DNA from: an uncultured Bacillota bacterium
GTDB taxonomy: Bacteria > Bacillota > Dehalobacteriia > UBA4068 > UBA4997
DNA: 12,645 nt
Assembly (NCBI GenBank): GCA_948907985.1
Contig: CAQWMM010000052.1
Location: forward strand, 1 to 12,645
Direction of reading: 5' to 3'
A program made the position numbers and the translations under genes. Under the pieces are notes generated by a model. It had not been told where the DNA came from. It did not search any database and saw only the letters and a program-made list of their open reading frames with translations. Below are positions 6,560-12,645 of this stretch, in pieces. Position 1 is the first letter of the stretch, and each line of letters begins with the position of its first letter.

Positions 6560-6612
6560 ATACTACATCTTTTCGTCTTGTAAAACGTTGGAAGATGTAG
6601 TATAATTTTTTT
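6560..6612 (+). terminator. Terminator of bioBD, overlapping the next promoter
   Basis: Perfect 12-base arms ATACTACATCTT (6560-6571) and AAGATGTAGTAT (6592-6603) are followed by AA and seven Ts. It ends the biotin operon. The stem is AT-rich, so termination may be partial. A separate 16-base palindrome, TTTTTTCCGGAAAAAA (6515-6530), lies just after the bioD stop. Confidence 0.65.
6578..6606 (+). promoter_or_regulatory. Probable promoter of the flavodiiron gene, embedded in the hairpin
   Basis: TTGTAA (6578-6583) and TATAAT (6601-6606) are spaced by 17 bases. The -35 box lies in the loop, and the -10 box overlaps the 3' arm of the terminator. Transcription would begin near 6613, just after the T-run, leaving about 34 nt of leader. 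The -35 box matches at four of six bases. Confidence 0.5.
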
Positions 6613-6646
6613 AACCAATTTTTTGCAGAAAGGAAGATGAGCGCGA

Positions 6647-8443
6647 ATGGAAATGAAAATAAGCCAGGATATTCGCTATGTTGGCGTTAATGATCATCAG
6701 ATTGATTTGTTTGAGGGGCAGTATCGGGTGCCTAACGGGATTTCTTACAATTCTTATGTGATTTTGGATGAAAAAATTGCGGTTATGGATACCGTTGACC
6801 GTAATTTTGGGCACGAATGGCTGGATAATCTGACGGCGGCGCTGGCTGGGCGGCAGCCGGATTATTTGGTGGTTCAGCATATGGAGCCGGATCATTCGGC
6901 CAACATTGCCAATTTTATGAAGAATTATCCACAGACGGTGATTGTGGCCTCGGCCAAGGCTTTTAATATGATGCAGAATTTTTTCGGCACTGATTTTGTT
7001 GAGAGGCGTCTGGTGGTGGGCGAGGGCGACGAGCTGTGTCTGGGCCGGCATAAGCTGACCTTTGTGGCCGCGCCGATGGTGCATTGGCCGGAGGTGATTG
7101 TTACCTATGACAGTTTGGATAAGGTGCTGTTCTCGGCGGATGGCTTTGGCAAGTTCGGCGCTTTGGATGTGGACGAGCCCTGGGCGGACGAGGCCCGAAG
7201 ATATTATATCGGCATTGTGGGCAAATATGGCGCGCAGGTTCAGGCCCTGTTGAAGAAAGCCGCCAAGCTGGATATTGCGGCAATCTGCCCGCTGCATGGC
7301 CCGGTTTTGACGGAAAATCTGGCTTATTATCTCAATTTGTATAATCTGTGGTCTTCCTATACCAGCGAGAGCGAGGGTATTATGCTGGCCTACACTTCGG
7401 TTTATGGCCATACCCGGCAGGCGGTGGAGCAGCTGGCTGATAAACTGCGCGGCCGCGGCTGTCCGGAACTGGTGATTTACGATCTGGCGCGCTGTGATCT
7501 GGCGCAGGCGGTGGCTGACGCTTTTCGTCTGGGGCGGCTGGTGCTGGCGACAACCACCTATAACGCGGACATTTTCCCTTATATGAAAGAATTTATCAAT
7601 CATTTGACGGAGCGCAACTTCCAAAACAAAACGGTGGCCTTGATTGAAAACGGCTCCTGGGCGCCGCTGGCCGCCAAAACTATGCGTAATATGCTGGCCG
7701 GCTGCAAGAACCTGACTTTCGCCGATACCACCGTCAGGTTAACCTCGGCCCTGAATACGGAGAGCCGCGCCCAGCTGGACGCGTTGGCCGACGAACTTTG
7801 CCGCGATTATCTGGCCCAACACGACGAAACCGCCAACAAAAACGATCTTTCGGCTTTGTTTAATATTGGCTACGGTCTGTATGTGGTTACCTGCAACGAC
7901 GGCAAAAAGGATAACGGTCTGATTGTGAATACGGTGGCGCAGGTTACCAGCACGCCCAACCGGATTGCCGTAACTATTAACAAACAGAATTATTCTCACC
8001 ATGTTATCAGGCAAACCGGAATTATGAACGTTAACTGCCTGACGGTGGAAACTCCTTTCAGCCTGTTTGAGAATTTCGGTTTTCAAAGCGGGCGCAGCGT
8101 TGATAAATTTGCGGATCTGACGCCGCTGCATTCGGATAACGGGCTGGCCTTTTTGCCTAAATACATTAATTCCTTTATGTCGCTTAAGGTGGAGCAATAT
8201 CTGGATCTGGATTCGCATGGAATGTTTATCTGTTCGGTAACGGAGGCCCGGGTGCTTTCCGATAAAGAAACCGTAACTTATAACTATTATCAGAAGAATA
8301 TCAAGCCCAAGCCGCAAACCGAGGGTAAAAAAGGCTTTGTCTGCAAGGTCTGCGGCTACGTTTATGAGGGCGACGAACTGCCGGAGGATTTTGTCTGCCC
8401 GCTGTGCAAACATGGCGCGGCTGACTTTGAACCAATCAAATAA
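6647..8443 (+). CDS. Flavodiiron protein fused to flavin reductase and rubredoxin (FprA-Hrb-like)
   Basis: This 598-residue cytoplasmic protein probably reduces O2 to water and/or NO to N2O. Residues 1-~240 form the metallo-beta-lactamase-like diiron domain with the expected ligands: HMEPDH (H78, E80, D82), H146, D165 and H217. Residues ~245-390 form an FMN flavodoxin domain (TSVYGHT at 250-256). Residues ~405-545 resemble the NAD(P)H-flavin reductase-like domain of Moorella Hrb. Residues 562-598 form a short rubredoxin with CxxCGY and CPLC (C566, C569, C584, C587). In Moorella, FprA and Hrb are separate adjacent proteins carrying electrons from NADH to the diiron site; here they are one chain. 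The start is ATG 6647 with an AAAGGAAG ribosome site. It is monocistronic and probably serves protection from oxygen or NO in an anaerobe; which gas is preferred cannot be read from sequence. Confidence 0.9.
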   Translation: MEMKISQDIRYVGVNDHQIDLFEGQYRVPNGISYNSYVILDEKIAVMDTVDRNFGHEWLDNLTAALAGRQPDYLVVQHMEPDHSANIANFMKNYPQTVIVASAKAFNMMQNFFGTDFVERRLVVGEGDELCLGRHKLTFVAAPMVHWPEVIVTYDSLDKVLFSADGFGKFGALDVDEPWADEARRYYIGIVGKYGAQVQALLKKAAKLDIAAICPLHGPVLTENLAYYLNLYNLWSSYTSESEGIMLAYTSVYGHTRQAVEQLADKLRGRGCPELVIYDLARCDLAQAVADAFRLGRLVLATTTYNADIFPYMKEFINHLTERNFQNKTVALIENGSWAPLAAKTMRNMLAGCKNLTFADTTVRLTSALNTESRAQLDALADELCRDYLAQHDETANKNDLSALFNIGYGLYVVTCNDGKKDNGLIVNTVAQVTSTPNRIAVTINKQNYSHHVIRQTGIMNVNCLTVETPFSLFENFGFQSGRSVDKFADLTPLHSDNGLAFLPKYINSFMSLKVEQYLDLDSHGMFICSVTEARVLSDKETVTYNYYQKNIKPKPQTEGKKGFVCKVCGYVYEGDELPEDFVCPLCKHGAADFEPIK

Positions 8444-8503
8444 AATCAGATTAAATAGACTGTAAAAGCTTTCTGCCACAGGGCAAAGCGTTATAAAAAT
8501 GTT

Positions 8504-8543
8504 AAGGGCAAGACAGACCGTTATGGTTTGTCCTGCCCTTTTA
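8504..8543. terminator. Terminator after the flavodiiron gene
   Basis: AAGGGCA (8504-8510) pairs with TGCCCTT (8534-8540). The stem continues with GACAGACC against GGTTTGTC, broken by one mismatch and containing one G-U, around a short loop. Ts follow on the plus strand. On the minus strand the hairpin is followed by a weaker T-tract, so it may also help end the opposing gene. Confidence 0.65.
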
Positions 8544-8609
8544 TATTATATAATCAGCAGTGATATTTTCTGTGAAAGCGTCTATGTGGCAACGTGATAA
8601 AATAACTGG

Positions 8610-9200
8610 TTAAATTACGTCGTGGGAAAGTATCTCAAATTCTATGGGATCGTCCAGCTTTAAAAATTCCGCCTCCAGATCCAGGCCCATATAATCATCC
8701 TCCTGGCCATTCGCATCACCAGTGAGGCGGAGGGAGAAAATAATTTGGTAATACCGGGTGATTTCCGGGCTGTCCATAGGCAGCCATTCTTCCACCCATT
8801 CTTTACCGTTGTGATACTTATGCCGCATACGCCCTTTTTTGATTTGGTAGGGGCGGTTTTTTTTATCCCGATAGACATAGCCGTAGGACACATCCCCGAC
8901 ATAGTAATTGCCGGTGAGGTAGCGGATATCTGGGAACGAATCTACTTCAGACATGAGGTCGTCGCTGTTGGGGTCCAGATAGTTCTGCCAGATAATCGTT
9001 TCAGCCAGGGATAGCATCTCATTCCAGCGGGAAGCCAAATATTGATACTCCTCCTGGGTGATACCGTCTTCTAAATCAATGCGCGGTTTCATCTTGTCTT
9101 TCCAGGAGATATATGTGTTTTCGGTGTTTTCTTTCTCAAAGACAATTTGCCGGGGACGAACGCCAGTTTTCTGACGCTGGGTATGCTGCAAAAAATCCAT
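8610..9200 (-). CDS. Hypothetical protein, family not recognised
   Basis: This 196-residue soluble protein has no signal peptide and no membrane segment. ATG 9200 is chosen because AGGAGG lies 9 bases upstream; an in-frame start at 9242 would lie over the probable promoter and ribosome site. The N-terminus is basic (QRQKTGVRPRQ). The middle is rich in aromatic residues (GNYYVGDVSYGYVYRDKK, then basic KKGRMRHKYHNGKEW). The C-terminus is acidic (DDYMGLDLEAEF...LDDPIEFE). It has no Cys and no catalytic motif that I can name. It stands alone between the flavodiiron gene and the spoIIIA operon, facing the former, and its base composition is visibly less GC-rich than the sporulation genes. It could be a recently acquired or lineage-specific gene. 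I do not assign a function. Confidence 0.75.
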   Translation of the reverse strand: MDFLQHTQRQKTGVRPRQIVFEKENTENTYISWKDKMKPRIDLEDGITQEEYQYLASRWNEMLSLAETIIWQNYLDPNSDDLMSEVDSFPDIRYLTGNYYVGDVSYGYVYRDKKNRPYQIKKGRMRHKYHNGKEWVEEWLPMDSPEITRYYQIIFSLRLTGDANGQEDDYMGLDLEAEFLKLDDPIEFEILSHDVI

Positions 9201-9230
9201 ATTAAATGACCTCCTTTTATAGCTTAAACA

Positions 9231-9259
9231 ATTATAAAACATAATCTGTTGAAAAACAA
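9231..9259 (-). promoter_or_regulatory. Probable promoter of the hypothetical gene
   Basis: On the minus strand, TATAAT (9236-9231) has TTGTTT (9259-9254) 17 bases upstream. The -10 is perfect and the -35 is poor. The leader would be about 25 nt, so the AGGAGG site falls shortly after the transcription start. Confidence 0.45.
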
Positions 9260-9361
9260 GTGTTACCGTTGTTTTTGATGCGAAAAATAGGGCGTAAATT
9301 TTGGTTCTGCGGCGCGGCCAAGCTTAATAGAATATAGCAAAAGGCCGGGGAGGTGGGGCCG

Positions 9362-10297
9362 TTGGCGGCTGGTTTGATGAAAAATGATGCTTTTGAGAAA
9401 CTGCGGGCATTGCTGACGCCGGCGCTGGCGGCGGCACTGGCGGCGGAGCCGGATTTGTCCTGGGATAAATTGCAGGAAATCCGTCTGCGGGTTGCCCAGC
9501 CGGTGCGGCTGTGTCTGGCGGCGGGCGAGAGAACTCTGCCGCTGCGCTGGGCGGCCGCCTTGCAGGAACAGCAGCTGCGGCTTTTTTTGCAGAACTCGGT
9601 TTATGCCTATGAGGAACAGCTAAAACAGGGTTTTGTAACCCTGCCCGGCGGCCACCGGGTTGGTCTGGTGGGCGAGGCCTGGTTTGCGGATGGCCGGCTG
9701 GGCGGCTTTAAGCAGCTGGCCAGCATGAATATTCGCCTGGCGCGCGCCCTGCCCGGGGTGGCCAAGCCCTTTCTGCCATATATTTTGGCCGGGGGCAGGG
9801 TGCTGCGTACTTTGCTGGCCGCGCCGCCGGGGGTGGGTAAAACCACTTTGCTGCGGGATTTGGTACGCACTCTGGCCGAGGGTGAGGCGGGGATTGCTCC
9901 CTTAAATATTGGTCTGGCGGACGAGCGCATGGAGATTGCCGCTGTGGCTGACGGCGTGCCCCAGCTGGACGTTGGCAGCCGTTGTGATGTTATTTCGGCC
10001 TGCGGCAAGGCGCAGGCGGTGATGATTCTCTTGCGCTCAATGGGGCCGCAGGTGGTGGTTACCGACGAGGTGGGCAGCCGGGAGGATTGTCAGGCGCTCT
10101 GTGCCGCGCTGAACGCTGGGGTGGCGGTTTTGGCCAGCGCCCATGGCGGCAGCCGGGAAGAACTTTTGGCGCGCCCCTGGCTGGGTGATTTGCTGCGGCA
10201 GGGCTTTTTTGAACGTTTGCTGCTGTTGAAGAGAGCCGGCGGCCGCCTGCTGCCGGCGGCGGTTTATGACGCGGGGGGGCGGGCGCTGTTATGTTGA
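9362..10297 (+). CDS. spoIIIAA: Stage III sporulation protein AA, ATPase
   Basis: SpoIIIAA is the cytoplasmic, secretion-type ATPase of the mother-cell SpoIIIA complex. The complex joins SpoIIQ to form the channel that keeps the engulfed forespore alive and allows late sigma-G activity. The P-loop APPGVGKTTLL is at about residues 154-164 and the Walker B strand VVVTDEVGSRED is at about 231-242. The 311-residue length is typical. The start is uncertain. GGAGGTG (9349-9355) sits 6 bases before TTG 9362. GTG 9353 overlaps that ribosome site and ATG 9377 is 21 bases away, so TTG is preferred. It is the first gene of the operon, and its last 7 bases overlap spoIIIAB. I could not pick out a convincing sigma-E promoter in 9201-9361. 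Confidence 0.93.
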   Translation: MAAGLMKNDAFEKLRALLTPALAAALAAEPDLSWDKLQEIRLRVAQPVRLCLAAGERTLPLRWAAALQEQQLRLFLQNSVYAYEEQLKQGFVTLPGGHRVGLVGEAWFADGRLGGFKQLASMNIRLARALPGVAKPFLPYILAGGRVLRTLLAAPPGVGKTTLLRDLVRTLAEGEAGIAPLNIGLADERMEIAAVADGVPQLDVGSRCDVISACGKAQAVMILLRSMGPQVVVTDEVGSREDCQALCAALNAGVAVLASAHGGSREELLARPWLGDLLRQGFFERLLLLKRAGGRLLPAAVYDAGGRALLC

Positions 10298-10809
10298 ATA
10301 TTTGCGGCGGTTTATTGATTTTGCTGGCCACGGTGGGCGGCTTTGGGCAGGTGCGTTTTGCTTTAAGCCAAAGGCCGGCGGAACTTTTAAGCTGGCAGGC
10401 GGCGGTGCGGCTGCTGCAAGCGGAGATGAGTTATGGCTTGTCGCCGCTGCCCCGCCTTTGCGTGCTGGCGGCGGAGCAGACGCCGGGCGTGGTGGGGCGC
10501 TTTTGGGCGGCTTTGGCCGATCAGCTGCAAACGCCGGCGGCGCAGGCCCTGCCGGAGCTTTGGCGGCGGCTTATGGATGAGCAAAAGGGCGGCTGGCATT
10601 TGCTGGCGGTTGATTTGCAGCCTTTGGCCGAACTGGGCCAGGGGTTGGGCGGCTCTGGCCTGGCTAACCAGCAGCGGCTTTTGGCGCTGACCGAGCAGCG
10701 TTTGACTAACCTGGCGGCGGAGGCGGCGGAGCGCAGTGCCCGCCTGAACCGTTTGTTGGGGGGGCTGGGCTGGTGCAGCGGTCTGTTGTTGATTTGTCTG
10801 TGGCTTTGA
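10291..10809 (+). CDS. spoIIIAB: Stage III sporulation protein AB
   Basis: This 172-residue membrane protein has a GspF-like role in the SpoIIIA complex, next to the SpoIIIAA ATPase. An N-terminal hydrophobic segment (about residues 4-20), a helical soluble middle with the family block LLQAEMSYGLSPLP (about 41-54), and a C-terminal hydrophobic tail (about 155-172) match the B. subtilis protein in order and length. ATG 10291 overlaps the end of spoIIIAA by 7 bases, indicating coupled translation. It is followed by a 72-base gap before spoIIIAC. Confidence 0.9.
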   Translation: MLNICGGLLILLATVGGFGQVRFALSQRPAELLSWQAAVRLLQAEMSYGLSPLPRLCVLAAEQTPGVVGRFWAALADQLQTPAAQALPELWRRLMDEQKGGWHLLAVDLQPLAELGQGLGGSGLANQQRLLALTEQRLTNLAAEAAERSARLNRLLGGLGWCSGLLLICLWL

Positions 10810-10881
10810 TAACGGTCCAGATTGTGGTTTGGTTTATAATTTTGATTGGCGGACTTTGCTTGGATAAAGGGGGTTGGGCTG

Positions 10882-11082
10882 GTGGTGGAGGTTGGCGTTA
10901 TCTTTTTTCTGGCGGGGCTGGCTATCGCCGTCACGGTGATTAACGCCCTGTTGAAACAGGCCGGGCGGGAAGAATATAGTTATCTGGTGCTGTTGGTGGG
11001 GCTGATTGTGGCCCTGCTTAGGGTTCTGCCGCTGGTGATCTCGCTTTTTGCCGAGGTGCAGAGCGTTTTCAGCCTGTATTAG
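10882..11082 (+). CDS. spoIIIAC: Stage III sporulation protein AC
   Basis: This very small, 66-residue membrane protein has two hydrophobic helices (about 5-22 and 35-55) around a polar turn (KQAGREEYSYL). This matches SpoIIIAC, including the KKEY-like turn and the SVF near the C-terminus. The frame is open back to a TTG at 10846, but that codon has no ribosome site. GTG 10882 lies 8 bases after AAAGGGGG and gives the usual family length, so I choose it. The stop at 11080-11082 is 9 bases before spoIIIAD. It acts with SpoIIIAD and AE in the inner ring of the mother-cell membrane. Confidence 0.86.
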   Translation: MVEVGVIFFLAGLAIAVTVINALLKQAGREEYSYLVLLVGLIVALLRVLPLVISLFAEVQSVFSLY

Positions 11083-11091
11083 GTGGGCGGT

Positions 11092-11484
11092 ATGAGTACC
11101 TTTTTGGCGGTGCTGGGGCTGGCGCTGGCCGGGCTTTTGACCAGTTTGCTGCTGAAACAGAGCGGGCTTCCGCCCCTGGCTTTTATCTTGCAGCTGGCCC
11201 TGGGCGTTTTGATTATCTGGCGGCTGCTGCCGTTATTGGACGAGGTTTTGCAGGTGTTTCGGCGGGTGGCGGACGAAGCTGGGCTGAACCAGCTTTACTT
11301 AAGCGTGCTGTTAAAGATAATTGCCGTCAGCTATGTGGCGGAATTTGCGTCCGGCCTTTGCCGTGACGCTGGTGAAAGCGCGCTGGCGGCAAAGGTGGAG
11401 CTGGCGGCCAAGGTGGTGGTGCTGCTGTTGGCGGTGCCGATTGTGGTGAACATTTTAGACAGTGTGGTGAATATATTGCCATGA
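11092..11484 (+). CDS. spoIIIAD: Stage III sporulation protein AD
   Basis: This 130-residue polytopic membrane protein is related to SpoIIIAC but longer. Hydrophobic stretches lie near residues 4-20, 28-48, 73-90 and 100-125, broken by an amphipathic central part (LLDEVLQVFRRVADEAGL). Length agrees with the B. subtilis protein (133). ATG 11092 follows AGGTG by 6 bases; GTG 11083, directly after the spoIIIAC stop, overlaps that site. The stop overlaps the spoIIIAE start in ATGA. Confidence 0.88.
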   Translation: MSTFLAVLGLALAGLLTSLLLKQSGLPPLAFILQLALGVLIIWRLLPLLDEVLQVFRRVADEAGLNQLYLSVLLKIIAVSYVAEFASGLCRDAGESALAAKVELAAKVVVLLLAVPIVVNILDSVVNILP

Positions 11485-12548
11485 ATGTAGACGCGCTTGC
11501 TCTTGATATGGTTGGGCTGGAAGAGGCTATTAATTATGTGGCCGAGTATCTGCGTGACGCGGCTGGCTCCGACGCCTTGCAGGAGATTTGGCAGGGGGTT
11601 CTTGCCGGCGAGATCAGGGTGGACATCGGGTTGTTGTTCCAAGTTCTGGCGGCGGTGTTTTTGCGGGAGCTTAAGGCGGCGGCGCAGATTTTGGGGCGGT
11701 TGGTGGTGTTTTCAACCTTTGGCCTGCTGCTGGCGCACCTGCCGGGCCGGGGCGTGGCGGATTTTGCGCGGCGCATTGTGTATCTGGCCCTGTTCGGCGT
11801 GGTTTTGCAGGTGTTTATTATCGCCGGCGGGGCGGCCGCCGAGGCGGTGGAGCGGATGAGCAATTTTTTATACGCGCTGCTGCCGGTTTTGCTGACGTTG
11901 CTGGTGTCTTTGGGCGGCGCCGGCTCGGTGGGGCTTTATAATCCGCTGCTGTTGGCGGCGGTGTCCAGCGCCTTACATGTTTTGCGTATTTTTGTGTTGC
12001 CGCTGCTTTATATTTGCGGTGCGCTGACGGTGGGCGGTCAGATTTCGCCGCATATTAAGCTTGCCGGTTTGGCCAAGCTTTGCCGGGATTTGGCGATGGG
12101 GGTATTCAGTATTATGCTGACGCTGTTCGGCGCATTGTTGGGGCTGTTGGGGCTGGGCGGCTCGGTTATCGACGGGCTGGGGCTGAAAGCAGCCAAAAGC
12201 GCCGCTGGCCTGTTTATCCCGGTGGTGGGGCGCACGCTGGCGGATACGCTGGATACGGTGATTGGCACCGCCTTGCTGCTGAAAAATTTAATCGGCATGT
12301 TTGGGCTGGTGGTTTTGCTGCTGATTTGTATTGTGCCGGCGGTAAAGATTTTGCTGTTATCGCTGCTGCTGCGTCTGACGGCGGCCCTGGTGGAGCCGCT
12401 GGGCGACAGCGCTCTGGCTAAGGCCATGAACAGTATGGGCGGCGTGGTGCAGTTGTTTTTTGCGGTTACGGCGATCAGCGGACTATTCTTTTTTTTCATT
12501 GTCAGCATAACTATTAGTATGGGTAATTTGTTGGTGGCTCTGCGCTGA
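11481..12548 (+). CDS. spoIIIAE: Stage III sporulation protein AE
   Basis: This 355-residue polytopic membrane protein has about seven hydrophobic segments between residues 50 and 350. Family blocks include NPLLLAAVSSALHVLRIFVLP and GRTLADTLDTVIG. It is the large channel-associated subunit of the mother-cell SpoIIIA complex. The ATG overlaps the spoIIIAD stop by 4 bases. It is shorter than B. subtilis SpoIIIAE (about 400) and begins with a polar helix rather than the expected cleavable signal peptide; no better upstream start exists in frame. A run of eight Ts (12489-12496) encodes FFFF near the end. The final 14 codons are duplicated just downstream. Confidence 0.92.
   Translation: MNVDALALDMVGLEEAINYVAEYLRDAAGSDALQEIWQGVLAGEIRVDIGLLFQVLAAVFLRELKAAAQILGRLVVFSTFGLLLAHLPGRGVADFARRIVYLALFGVVLQVFIIAGGAAAEAVERMSNFLYALLPVLLTLLVSLGGAGSVGLYNPLLLAAVSSALHVLRIFVLPLLYICGALTVGGQISPHIKLAGLAKLCRDLAMGVFSIMLTLFGALLGLLGLGGSVIDGLGLKAAKSAAGLFIPVVGRTLADTLDTVIGTALLLKNLIGMFGLVVLLLICIVPAVKILLLSLLLRLTAALVEPLGDSALAKAMNSMGGVVQLFFAVTAISGLFFFFIVSITISMGNLLVALR
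12502..12543 (+). repeat. spoIIIAE tail repeat, copy 1 (inside the gene)
   Basis: These 42 bases near the end of spoIIIAE are repeated at 12584-12625 with only two differences. They encode SITISMGNLLVAL, the C-terminus of the protein. Confidence 0.9.
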
Positions 12549-12583
12549 TATAAGCGGCAATCTTTTTTCTTTATTATAAAATA

Positions 12584-12625
12584 TCAGCATAACTATTAGC
12601 ATGGGTAATTTGCTGGTGGCTCTGC
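12584..12625 (+). repeat. spoIIIAE tail repeat, copy 2 (after the gene)
   Basis: This is an 82-base-shifted copy of 12502-12543 with 40 of 42 bases identical. The two changes (T to C at the third base of a Ser codon and the first base of a Leu codon) would both be silent. In its own frame it reads SITISMGNLLVALP and then TAA. Weaker likeness (AAGCGGCAATC plus a T-run) extends upstream to about 12549, so the duplicated unit may be about 80 bases. It is not in frame with spoIIIAE and has no start codon or ribosome site fitting a real gene, so I treat it as non-coding. No spoIIIAF start can be confirmed before the window ends. Confidence 0.85.
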
Positions 12626-12645
12626 CTTAAAACCGGCTGGGGGTG

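Noticed and set aside
6611..7624. 337-codon frame on the minus strand inside the flavodiiron gene
   Set aside because: It covers the diiron domain, whose ligands are all conserved on the plus strand. The antisense product is low-complexity His/Arg/Gln-rich with no recognisable domain.
9262..9350. Sigma-E or sigma-G type promoter for the spoIIIA operon
   Set aside because: The operon should be sigma-E controlled, but no pair of boxes with proper CATA-like -10 and spacing stood out. TTGGTT and TTAATA with 17-base spacing is too weak to report.
12626..12645. Start of spoIIIAF (GTG at the very end of the window)
   Set aside because: The G-run followed by GTG has no separate ribosome site at a proper distance, and no downstream codons are available to judge.

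Overview
The window looks like chromosome from an anaerobic, endospore-forming Firmicute with an S-layer-type cell surface (Clostridia or a sporulating Negativicute; the sequence alone does not decide). The reasons are a spoIIIA sporulation operon, SLH cell-wall anchoring domains, a radical-SAM biotin synthase, a flavodiiron oxygen/NO-scavenging protein, strong AGGAGG ribosome sites and classic TTGACA/TATAAT promoters. Coding DNA is moderately GC-rich and intergenic DNA is very AT-rich.

Layout. Positions 1-678 hold no protein gene that I can support but are full of RNA signals. There is a leftward promoter driving a ~90-nt RNA that ends at a bidirectional hairpin (it resembles the antisense side of a type I toxin-antitoxin locus). 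There is also a rightward promoter giving a folded ~220-nt leader or small RNA that ends at an intrinsic terminator. Positions 679-3096 encode a secreted BspA-type leucine-rich-repeat protein with an InlB-like repeat, a TEKPGT linker and three SLH domains. Its LRR core is strikingly AT-rich compared with its ends. A perfect 18-bp bidirectional terminator separates it from a convergent, leftward gene (3167-4588) for a short glutamate-synthase-like FMN/Fe-S protein with a rubredoxin-like N-terminus.

A divergent promoter region (4600-4854) then leads into a bioB-bioD operon with a BirA-like operator at its start site. It ends in a hairpin that also contains the probable promoter of the next gene. 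That gene (6647-8443) encodes a single-chain flavodiiron protein fused to a flavin-reductase domain and a rubredoxin, apparently a complete NAD(P)H-to-O2/NO electron path in one polypeptide. An orphan hypothetical gene faces it on the minus strand (8610-9200).

From 9362 to the end runs the spoIIIA operon: spoIIIAA, AB, AC, AD and AE, with overlapping or tight junctions. It would continue with spoIIIAF beyond the window. These genes build the mother-cell half of the SpoIIIA-SpoIIQ channel. Directly after spoIIIAE lies a near-exact duplicate of the gene's last 42 bases, an unexplained relic.

I see no tRNA, rRNA, CRISPR array, transposase or phage gene. Nothing here is clearly a new multi-gene system. 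The most unusual items are the structured RNA region at the left end, the domain fusions, the biotin synthase missing one expected cluster cysteine, and the duplicated spoIIIAE tail.
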